DNA of 5,554 nucleotides from positions 1 through 5,554 of the forward strand of contig CAIXOY010000604.1 of assembly GCA_903921135.1 (NCBI GenBank), in the 5' to 3' direction. The stretch is from an uncultured Gammaproteobacteria bacterium (GTDB lineage: Bacteria; Pseudomonadota; Gammaproteobacteria; Pseudomonadales; UBA5518). The position numbers and the translations under genes are program-made. The notes under the pieces are model-generated. The model was not told the DNA's origin. It saw nothing but the letters and a program-made list of their open reading frames with translations, and ran no database searches. Positions 1 through 5,363 of this stretch are shown here, in pieces; positions within the stretch are counted from its first letter, which is position 1; each line of letters starts with the position of its first letter.

Positions 1-1
1 A

Positions 2-523
2 CCCGGGCTGATCGCGACCAACACGAGCGCACTCTCGATCGACCGGCTAGCGGTGGCCGTCCGCGACACGAGCCGTTTCCTCGGGATGCATTTCTTCAAC
101 CCCGTCTGGTCGATACGGCTGATCGAGATCGTGCGCGGCAGCGCAACCTCTGACGCCGCCATCGCCGAGGCGCGCGCCTTCGCGACAGAGCTGGGGAAGG
201 AATCGCTGGTCGTGCACGACGTACCCGGCTTCGCCACGAGCAGGCTCGATCTGGCGGCGAGTCTCGAGGCAATGCGCATGCTGGAGAGCGGCGTCGCCAG
301 CGCGGAAGACATCGATCGCGCCGCCACACTTGCCTATCACCACCCGGTGGGCCCACTGCGTCTCAGCGACATCGTGGGGCTGGATGTGCGTCTCGACATC
401 GCGCGGACGCTGGAGCAGGCACACGGCTCGCGCTTTGCTCCGCCCGCCATCCTCATCGAAAAAGTGGCGCGCGGCGAACTTGGGCAGAAATCCGGATACG
501 GTTTTTTCAACTGGAAAGAGTGA
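2..523 (+). CDS. 3-hydroxyacyl-CoA dehydrogenase, C-terminal part (5' end outside window)
   Basis: This enzyme oxidises 3-hydroxyacyl-CoA to 3-ketoacyl-CoA with NAD+, a beta-oxidation step in the cytoplasm. The frame is open from base 2 and 173 residues are visible; family members are about 285-300 aa, so most of the N-terminal Rossmann domain is missing. The catalytic-region motifs are clear: ATNTS (Ser codon 26-28), GMHFFNPV (His codon 89-91) and IEIVRG (Glu codon 125-127). Their spacing of 21 and 12 residues equals that of Ser137, His158 and Glu170 in the human enzyme. The C-terminal helical domain follows and ends in SGYGFFNW, the usual family ending. Fifty residues after the His, where Asn208 is expected, there is a Ser (codon 239-241, in PGFATSR). 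The internal ATG at 86 is not a real start because it lies inside the conserved motif. The acyl-CoA dehydrogenase gene begins 40 nt downstream, which suggests co-transcription. The exact substrate is unknown. Confidence 0.9.
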   Translation, partial: PGLIATNTSALSIDRLAVAVRDTSRFLGMHFFNPVWSIRLIEIVRGSATSDAAIAEARAFATELGKESLVVHDVPGFATSRLDLAASLEAMRMLESGVASAEDIDRAATLAYHHPVGPLRLSDIVGLDVRLDIARTLEQAHGSRFAPPAILIEKVARGELGQKSGYGFFNWKE

Positions 524-552
524 GCCCGCGTACCGGGACACAACAGGCAGAC

Positions 553-557
553 AGGGA
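553..557 (+). promoter_or_regulatory. Ribosome binding site of the acyl-CoA dehydrogenase gene
   Basis: AGGGA lies 6 nt before the ATG at 564. It favours this start over the long upstream extension of the same frame, which would overlap the dehydrogenase gene, and over the ATG at 579. Confidence 0.5.
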
Positions 558-563
558 ATCACG

Positions 564-1742
564 ATGACAGCCGAGCAGATGTTTTTTTCCGGGCTGGTGG
601 ATACGGCAGACCACCATCCCGACCTGCGCGCTAGCGTGAGCAAGCTGGCTGGTGGCTTCGGTCGCCGCTACTTCCAGGACGTCGTCGCACGGGGCGGGCA
701 ACCGGAAGAACTCTGGAGCGCGCTCGCCGAGGCGGGATTCCTCGGTACGTTGATCCCGGAAGAATATGGCGGCAGCGGCGGCGGGCTCGCCGAACTGAAC
801 ATCATCATCGAAGAAACCGCAGCGCAAGGCTGCCCCCTGCTCTCGCTGGTGATCCAGTCCATCGTCGCGCCGATCATCACAGCGCACGGTTCGGAAAAAC
901 TGAAATCGGAATGGCTTCCGGGGCTTGCCAACGGCACCCGCAAGATGGCGTTCGGCATCACGGAACCGGATGCCGGCTCCAATACCCACCGCATCAGTAC
1001 CGCCGCTACGCGCACCGACACGGGCTGGGTGCTTAACGGCACCAAGTACTGGACCTCGAACATCGACCAGTCGGATGCCGTCATGGTGGTGGCACGTGAT
1101 GGCGAACCGGATGCTCGCGGCCGGGCGCCACTCTCGCTGTTCGTCGTGCCCACCAACACACCGGGCATCACGATGCACCCCATCGAGGTGGCGCTGCGCT
1201 CCACCGAGAAGCAGTTCACCGTGTTCTACGACAACGTCGAGATCGGCGAGGACGCGATCATCGGCGCACGCGGCGAGGGTCTGAAGCAGGTGTTTGCGGG
1301 GCTCAACCCCGAGCGCGTCTGCGCCGCCGCGATCAACAACGGGATCGCCCGTTTCGCACTGGTGAAAGCCTCGCGATTCGCCAATGACCGCACGGTATGG
1401 AAAACGCCGATCGGCGCCCACCAGGGTGTGGCCCACCCGCTCGCAGAGGCCTACATCGGCGTGCAGAGCGCACGGCTGCTAACGGCACGCGCGGCGCAGA
1501 TCAGCGACGAGGGCGGTGATGCCGCAGAGGCTGCGAACATGGCCAAGTTCCTTGCCGCAGAGACGTCGCTGACAGCGCTCGATCAGGCCATGCAAGTGCA
1601 CGGTGGCAACGGCCTGGCGATAGAGTACGGGCTGGCGGATCTATGGTTCATCGCACGCCTGCACCGCACGGCACCGGTCAGCCGCGAGATGATCCTGAAC
1701 CACATTGCCATGCACAGCATGGGGCTGCCGCGCAGCTACTGA
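564..1742 (+). CDS. Acyl-CoA dehydrogenase (FadE-like flavoprotein)
   Basis: This is an FAD enzyme that introduces the alpha,beta double bond into an acyl-CoA and passes electrons to an electron-transfer flavoprotein. Its 392 aa match the usual family length of about 380-400. The N-terminal helical domain contains LIPEEYGGSGGG. The middle domain carries FGITEPDAGSN (residues 130-140), the FAD/substrate segment. The C-terminal domain has a TPIGAHQGVAHPLA segment and HGGNG (346-350). The Glu of the C-terminal EGT motif of medium-chain enzymes is absent; the region reads RTAPVSREM. A Glu in GLNPERV (Glu250) sits where isovaleryl- and long-chain acyl-CoA dehydrogenases keep their catalytic base, so it is the likely base. 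The start at 564 is chosen from the AGGGA site. The gene lies between the 3-hydroxyacyl-CoA dehydrogenase and the ligase, 29 nt before the latter. Chain length or branching of the substrate cannot be told. Confidence 0.93.
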   Translation: MTAEQMFFSGLVDTADHHPDLRASVSKLAGGFGRRYFQDVVARGGQPEELWSALAEAGFLGTLIPEEYGGSGGGLAELNIIIEETAAQGCPLLSLVIQSIVAPIITAHGSEKLKSEWLPGLANGTRKMAFGITEPDAGSNTHRISTAATRTDTGWVLNGTKYWTSNIDQSDAVMVVARDGEPDARGRAPLSLFVVPTNTPGITMHPIEVALRSTEKQFTVFYDNVEIGEDAIIGARGEGLKQVFAGLNPERVCAAAINNGIARFALVKASRFANDRTVWKTPIGAHQGVAHPLAEAYIGVQSARLLTARAAQISDEGGDAAEAANMAKFLAAETSLTALDQAMQVHGGNGLAIEYGLADLWFIARLHRTAPVSREMILNHIAMHSMGLPRSY

Positions 1743-1761
1743 GCGCGCCCCTCGGAAATCC

Positions 1762-1765
1762 GGAG
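1762..1765 (+). promoter_or_regulatory. Ribosome binding site of the acyl-CoA synthetase gene
   Basis: GGAG ends 6 nt before the ATG at 1772. It supports that start rather than an in-frame extension back to 1643, which would overlap the end of the acyl-CoA dehydrogenase gene by about 100 nt. Confidence 0.5.
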
Positions 1766-1771
1766 CACGCG

Positions 1772-3292
1772 ATGGACTTCAGCCTCGCCGACCTCATCCG
1801 CGAGCACGCCGCACACCACCCTGCGTCGCCCTGCCTGAGCTTCGAGGGCGAGACCATCACTTTCGGCGAGATGCACGCGCGCAGTTCCCGCGTGGCCAAT
1901 GCACTCCTCGCAGCGGGTCTCGCACCTGGTGATCGTGTGGTCGTGCTGGCACGCAACGGCCCGGCGTTCTACGAACTTGCGTTCGCCTGCGCCAAGGCCG
2001 GCACCATTCTCATCGCGCTGAACTGGCGACTCTCGCCGCGCGAAATAGACGTCATCCTGCAGGACGCGTCACCTGCGCTCATCATTGCGGGCGCGGAGCA
2101 ACGCTCACTGCTTCCCGGAAACGGCGCGCGGGTGATCGAACTCGAGACTGCGTACGCCGCGTGGCGCGACGCGGCTACTCAGGCAGACCCGCAGCACCCG
2201 GGACGCACTGACGATACGGTGGCCATGCTCTACACCTCTGGGACCACCGGTCTTCCCAAGGGCGTGATGATCAGCCACCGCAACCTGCAGTTAAGCGCAC
2301 GCATGGCGCGCCAGATCTGGGGCTTCAGTGCAGGCAGCGTGAATCTCGTCGCCATGCCGCTCTTCCATATCGGCGGGCTGGGCTACGGGATGATGGCGCT
2401 CAGTCAGGGCGGACACACGGTGTTGCTACAAGCACCGGTCCCGGAACCCATCCTCGAAGCCATCCCCCGCTACCGCGTGACGCACGCGTTTTTCGTGCCC
2501 ACCGTCATCCAGTCGCTGGTAAATGCCCCTGGCGTGGACGAGATGCCGCTAGGCAGTCTCGAACTCATGATCTACGGCGCCGCGCCCATCAGCGAAACAC
2601 TGTTGCTCCGTGCGATGGCGGTCTTCGGCTGCAGGTTCAGCCACGCCTACGGGCTTACGGAAACGAGCGGCACAGTCGTGACACTCGCCCCGGAAGACCA
2701 CGATCCGGGCGGGCCGCACGCGGGACGACTCCGCTCCTGCGGCAAAGCCCTGCCCTGGGTGGAGTTCGGGCTCTTTGATCCGCACACCGGTCAGCGCGTG
2801 CCCCAAGGCGAGGTCGGCGAGATCCGCGTACGTTCGGGCATGGTCATGCGCGGCTACTGGAACAAACCCGAGGCAACAGCAGAGGCTGTGGACGACGACG
2901 GATGGCTGCACACGGGTGACGCTGCAAGCCAGGACGCAGACGGCTTCGTCTACATCCGTGACCGCTACAAGGACATGATCGTCTCGGGTGCCGAGAACGT
3001 GTATCCGACAGAAGTCGAAAACGTGATCTATCAGCATCCCGCGGTAGCGGAAACCGCCGTCATCGGCATACCGGACGAGCGCTGGGGAGAGACGGTCAAG
3101 GCCGTCGTCGTCACGAAGCCGGGCGCGCAACTCTCCGCTGCCGAGCTGATCGGCTTCGCGCGTGAACGCCTCGCCCACTACAAGTGTCCGACCAGTGTCT
3201 TCTTTCTCGAGACACTCCCCCGCAGCGCTTCGGGCAAGATCCTGAAGCGTGAACTGCGACTGATGGACTGGCCGAAGGCGAACACGCCATGA
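1772..3292 (+). CDS. Acyl-CoA synthetase (AMP-dependent acid-CoA ligase)
   Basis: This ANL-superfamily enzyme activates a carboxylic acid with ATP to an acyl-adenylate and then to acyl-CoA. Its 506 aa fit the medium-size family members. All core motifs are present: the phosphate-binding loop YTSGTTGLPKG (residues 154-164), YGLTETSG (from 293), GWLHTGD (377-383, Asp contacting the ribose), the hinge segment RYKDMIVSGAENVYP, and the C-terminal PRSASGKILKREL whose Lys489 is the adenylation lysine. Nothing suggests inactivation. The start at 1772 follows a GGAG site. The stop overlaps the next start as ATGA (3289-3292), which indicates translational coupling. As the only activating enzyme in the cluster it probably feeds the neighbouring dehydrogenases. 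Substrate class (fatty acid, steroid side chain, terpenoid or aromatic acid) cannot be decided from motifs alone. Confidence 0.94.
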   Translation: MDFSLADLIREHAAHHPASPCLSFEGETITFGEMHARSSRVANALLAAGLAPGDRVVVLARNGPAFYELAFACAKAGTILIALNWRLSPREIDVILQDASPALIIAGAEQRSLLPGNGARVIELETAYAAWRDAATQADPQHPGRTDDTVAMLYTSGTTGLPKGVMISHRNLQLSARMARQIWGFSAGSVNLVAMPLFHIGGLGYGMMALSQGGHTVLLQAPVPEPILEAIPRYRVTHAFFVPTVIQSLVNAPGVDEMPLGSLELMIYGAAPISETLLLRAMAVFGCRFSHAYGLTETSGTVVTLAPEDHDPGGPHAGRLRSCGKALPWVEFGLFDPHTGQRVPQGEVGEIRVRSGMVMRGYWNKPEATAEAVDDDGWLHTGDAASQDADGFVYIRDRYKDMIVSGAENVYPTEVENVIYQHPAVAETAVIGIPDERWGETVKAVVVTKPGAQLSAAELIGFARERLAHYKCPTSVFFLETLPRSASGKILKRELRLMDWPKANTP

Positions 3293-4122
3293 CTACGCAC
3301 ATCGCCGGCATCCATCCTGTGGCACGTCTGCTGCGCGGCTTCGCGGTTGACTTCCTCACCTGCCACGATCCCTCCGTGGTGGAGCGGATCATGACGCCGG
3401 ACTACCGGCTGCATATCGGTAGCGTCGTCTTCAACGGGCGAGACACGGAGTACCTGCCTGCCACCCGTGCGCAGCTCGAACAGTTCCCGGGGCTATGCGT
3501 GACGGTGCACGACGTGATCCTCGGCCAGAACGCCTGTGCGATGCGCTTCACCGAGCACGGTGCCTCGGTGAAAGACAGCGGCAGGCTCGCGAGTTGGCGC
3601 GGCATCACGATGTTCCGCACCGACGGTGAGCGGCTGCAGCGCGGTTGGGCAGAGGAAGACTACATCGCCCGCAAGCGCCAGCTTTCCAGCTGCATATTCG
3701 ACGTGGTTGAAGCGCCACATCCCGCGCCCTGGGACCAGACGCCAGCAGCACCAGATGCGGCAGCCGAGGCCATTGCGAGCGCCTGGATCACTGGCATCCA
3801 CGCACTGGGCGACTACCCGCAGGAATCGCGGCCGGACGCGCCGGAACCTCCGGCCCACGCGCTCATCGAGGTCTCGCGTACCGAAATCGACATGTTGTTC
3901 AGTGCGGGTTCGCGCGCAGCGTTTCATGGCACGCATTACGGCGTGTACGCGGGCGGCTTCAGCGATATTCCTGCTTCCCTCCTCGGCAGTGCGATCACGC
4001 TGCGGGTGGCAGGCATGCTCGATATCGGCAAGGACGAAGTGGCGAGCGCACGGATCTTCGCCGACAAACTCGGTCTCTACCGAGCGCTCCGGCAACTCGC
4101 TTCCGCGCAGCGGCAGCCCTGA
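3289..4122 (+). CDS. Tandem NTF2/SnoaL-like domain protein, function unknown
   Basis: The 277-aa product appears to contain two cone-shaped NTF2-like (SnoaL-like) domains. The first spans about residues 10-133: an N-terminal helix (LLRGFAVDFLTCHD), the typical VERIMTPDYRLHIG turn, then strands ending in GWAEEDYIARKRQL. An Ala/Pro-rich linker of about 25 residues follows. The second spans about 158-272 and ends in FADKLGLYRALRQL, which resembles the DKLGLLRQL ending of SnoaL-type domains; its early part is divergent. Single-domain relatives are about 120-150 aa, so this is about double length. Known members include polyketide cyclases, ketosteroid isomerase, limonene-epoxide hydrolase and non-enzymes. 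I cannot assign catalytic acids. Its start overlaps the ligase stop by 4 nt, so it is translated with the catabolic genes. An isomerase- or hydratase-like role, or ligand binding, is inference. No signal peptide or membrane segment is seen. Confidence 0.75.
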   Translation: MTTHIAGIHPVARLLRGFAVDFLTCHDPSVVERIMTPDYRLHIGSVVFNGRDTEYLPATRAQLEQFPGLCVTVHDVILGQNACAMRFTEHGASVKDSGRLASWRGITMFRTDGERLQRGWAEEDYIARKRQLSSCIFDVVEAPHPAPWDQTPAAPDAAAEAIASAWITGIHALGDYPQESRPDAPEPPAHALIEVSRTEIDMLFSAGSRAAFHGTHYGVYAGGFSDIPASLLGSAITLRVAGMLDIGKDEVASARIFADKLGLYRALRQLASAQRQP

Positions 4123-4125
4123 AAC

Positions 4126-4155
4126 TTCACCGCCGGAGAAGGCCCCTGCTATTCT
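4126..4155 (+). promoter_or_regulatory. Candidate sigma70-type promoter of the tetR gene
   Basis: In the 66-nt gap before the regulator gene, TTCACC (4126-4131, 4 of 6 to TTGACA) is followed after 18 nt by TATTCT (4150-4155, 4 of 6 to TATAAT). A TGC directly before the latter makes an extended -10. Transcription would start near 4162, giving a leader of roughly 27 nt. The match is moderate and unproven. Confidence 0.3.
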
Positions 4156-4160
4156 TCCGG
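4133..4160. promoter_or_regulatory. Possible operator: spaced inverted repeat over the -10 region
   Basis: CCGGA (4133-4137) and TCCGG (4156-4160) form an inverted pair 28 bp across that encloses the candidate -10 element. This is a plausible position for autorepression by the TetR protein encoded just downstream. The half-sites are only 5 bp and such pairs occur by chance in GC-rich DNA, so support is weak. Confidence 0.2.
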
Positions 4161-4188
4161 ATCGCATTACAACAAGGCATCGACCAGC

Positions 4189-4920
4189 GTGGAAAAAGAC
4201 CCGACCAGCGGCATCGGCAAGCGCCGGGCCGCCGCAAAACAGGATGGCGCGGCGGCCTACCAGCAGCGCCGCAAGGAGATCGCCATTGCCGCCGCGCGCG
4301 TCTTCAACCAGCGCGGGCTCCAGGGCACCACCATCAGCGCCGTGGCGGATGAACTCAGCATCGACCGCGCCTCGCTGTATTACTACATCTCGTGCAAGGA
4401 GGAGCTCTTCGACGAAGTGATCCGCGAGGCATCGGAAGAGAACGTCACCATCGCGCGCCAGATCCAGGCAAGCGGCGACAGCCCGCGCGAGAAGCTGCGC
4501 GCACTGATCACCAGGCTGATGGAGAGTTACGGCAGGCACTACCCGCTGCTCTACATCTACATCCGCGAGAACCTGAGTCATGTGGGCGCGAAGCGGAGCA
4601 AGTGGGCCCGCCAGATGCAGAAAATCAACCGCGACTACGACAGCGCGGTGATCTCGATCATCGAAGAAGGCTATGCAGACGGCAGCTTCCGGAACCTGGG
4701 CCCGGCTCGTATCGTGGCCTACGGCATCCTCGGCATGGTGAACTGGAGCAACCGCTGGTTCCGGCCCGGGGAATACACGGAGACTGCGGTCGAGATAGGC
4801 CAGACCTATGCCGATCTCATCATCGGGGGGCTTGATTCAGGGCAGGCAACGAAGCCGCGCAAAACCGCGACTGCAGCACCCAAGGCCAAGAGCGCCGCCA
4901 AAGGCAAGCCAACGGCCTGA
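4189..4920 (+). CDS. TetR-family transcriptional regulator
   Basis: This DNA-binding regulator of 243 aa probably senses an acyl-CoA or related ligand and controls the adjacent catabolic genes. The N-terminal TetR domain is clear: a helix RRKEIAIAAARVFNQRG (residues 27-43), then the helix-turn-helix at about 47-68 (TTISAVADELSIDRASLYYYIS) followed by KEELFDEVI. The C-terminal ligand and dimer domain contains NWSNRWFRPGEY (from 185), which resembles KstR2-like regulators of steroid-ring and fatty acid catabolism. A Lys/Ala/Pro-rich tail of about 22 residues follows, unusual for the family. The start is taken as the GTG at 4189, with AAGG 11 nt upstream; the frame has no ATG before the HTH and the previous gene's stop is in the same frame, so the start must lie between 4123 and the HTH. 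It is separated from the operon by 66 nt with a candidate promoter. Confidence 0.88.
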   Translation: MEKDPTSGIGKRRAAAKQDGAAAYQQRRKEIAIAAARVFNQRGLQGTTISAVADELSIDRASLYYYISCKEELFDEVIREASEENVTIARQIQASGDSPREKLRALITRLMESYGRHYPLLYIYIRENLSHVGAKRSKWARQMQKINRDYDSAVISIIEEGYADGSFRNLGPARIVAYGILGMVNWSNRWFRPGEYTETAVEIGQTYADLIIGGLDSGQATKPRKTATAAPKAKSAAKGKPTA

Positions 4921-4963
4921 CAGACAGACGCCATCTGCTGCCCGGCGGACATCCCGTCAGGCC
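4914..4963. repeat. 8-bp inverted repeat spanning the tetR end and the facing remnant
   Basis: GGCCTGAC (4914-4921) and GTCAGGCC (4956-4963) are perfect inverted copies separated by 34 nt. Each arm contains the end of a reading frame (GCC TGA): tetR on plus, and the putative minus-strand remnant. It could form a weak stem, but there is no T-run, so a factor-independent terminator is not supported. Confidence 0.35.
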
Positions 4964-5028
4964 TTGCCGATCACCTGTGCAAAATTGATCTCGACCATCT
5001 CGCGTCGGGCAGCGAGGAACGAGGGTGA
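4957..5028 (-). pseudogene. Possible C-terminal remnant of a convergent chromosomal gene
   Basis: Read on the minus strand, the last 23 codons before the TGA at 4957-4959 give SPSFLAARREMVEINFAQ followed by VIGKA. This looks like a normal amphipathic protein end, with codon choices like the catabolic block. Upstream of it (plus-strand positions above about 5028) the same frame runs under the Cas10-like ORF and gives an Arg/Leu/Ala-rich product typical of a shadow frame. I read this as the end of a gene that once faced tetR and whose body is gone. I do not recognise the family. The stretch is short and could be a chance reading. Confidence 0.3.
5014..5018 (+). promoter_or_regulatory. Ribosome-binding-like site before the Cas10-remnant ORF
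   Basis: GAGGA ends 6 nt before the GTG at 5025. It lies in DNA that seems to belong to the older chromosomal gene, so a usable initiation site may have arisen by chance at the junction. Confidence 0.3.
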
Positions 5029-5351
5029 GCTGGCCAGACTGGGCGCTCGTGCAAGCCGCGCAAGTACAACTAGACCAAGTGTGCGAAAACTACGAGCTTT
5101 CTCGGAGCTACGTTTACGGCCTGATGTACCTCATCGACCTGTCCAGCGACAAGAGCAACCCTGAACACGCCATGTGGCGCAGCCGGTTTTCCTACCGAAC
5201 ACGGCGGTACGTGGTCGACAAAATTCGAGACCCTGAGAGGCGACAGCGTGCGCAGACAGAATTGTCAGTGGCGCTGGGCGAGAAAGGAATCAACGCCCTG
5301 GGCACGCGATACCGCATTCCCCTTTTCAATCATTTTTACCATCAACGTTAA
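5025..5351 (+). CDS. C-terminal fragment of type III-A Cas10/Csm1 (probable truncated pseudogene)
   Basis: The 108-codon ORF starts at GTG 5025, the first start after an in-frame stop at 4986. It is helical and basic, with LSRSYVYGLMYLIDL (about residues 25-39), then PEHAMWRSRFSYRTRRYVVDKI, and ends in RIPLFNHFYHQR. This pattern resembles the extreme C-terminal D domain of Csm1-type Cas10, the large subunit of the type III-A effector complex. Full-length Csm1 is roughly 700-900 aa with HD, Palm/GGDD and Zn regions; none of these is present, and the in-frame sequence just before 5025 does not look like Cas10. The stop touches the AGGAG of a Csm2-like gene, as expected for csm1 followed by csm2. 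Such a fragment cannot make cyclic oligoadenylate or cleave DNA. It might still be translated from the GTG. The assignment rests on remembered family patterns and gene order; an unrelated small protein is the alternative. Confidence 0.55.
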   Translation: MSWPDWALVQAAQVQLDQVCENYELSRSYVYGLMYLIDLSSDKSNPEHAMWRSRFSYRTRRYVVDKIRDPERRQRAQTELSVALGEKGINALGTRYRIPLFNHFYHQR

Positions 5352-5355
5352 GGAG
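5351..5355 (+). promoter_or_regulatory. Ribosome binding site of the csm2-like gene
   Basis: AGGAG shares its first base with the preceding TAA stop. It is only 2 nt from the ATG at 5358 but 8 nt from the ATG at 5364, so the second ATG is the better start. The overlap with the stop suggests coupled translation. Confidence 0.65.
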
Positions 5356-5363
5356 CTATGAGC

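Noticed and set aside
330..563. N-terminal extension of the acyl-CoA dehydrogenase frame
   Set aside because: It overlaps the preceding gene by about 190 nt, the translated extension is Arg/Ser/Trp-rich and unlike the family, and a ribosome site precedes 564.
47..643. 198-codon open frame on the minus strand
   Set aside because: It lies opposite the dehydrogenase whose catalytic motifs are intact; product looks like a GC-driven shadow.
507..1436. 309-codon open frame on the minus strand
   Set aside because: It lies opposite the well-supported acyl-CoA dehydrogenase gene and its product has no family features.
3493..4581. 362-codon open frame on the minus strand
   Set aside because: It overlaps the NTF2-like gene and half of tetR, is Arg/Ala/Gly-rich with no recognisable domain, and is explained by high GC at third codon positions of the real genes.
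4964..4992. Promoter-like TTGCCG ... TGATCT before the Cas10-like ORF
   Set aside because: Both elements match the consensus poorly and lie in what seems to be coding remnant; no better than chance.
4808..5164. 118-codon plus-strand frame bridging tetR and the Cas10-like ORF
   Set aside because: It is a basic, Ser/Arg-rich shadow in another frame, spanning the junction of two unrelated coding regions.
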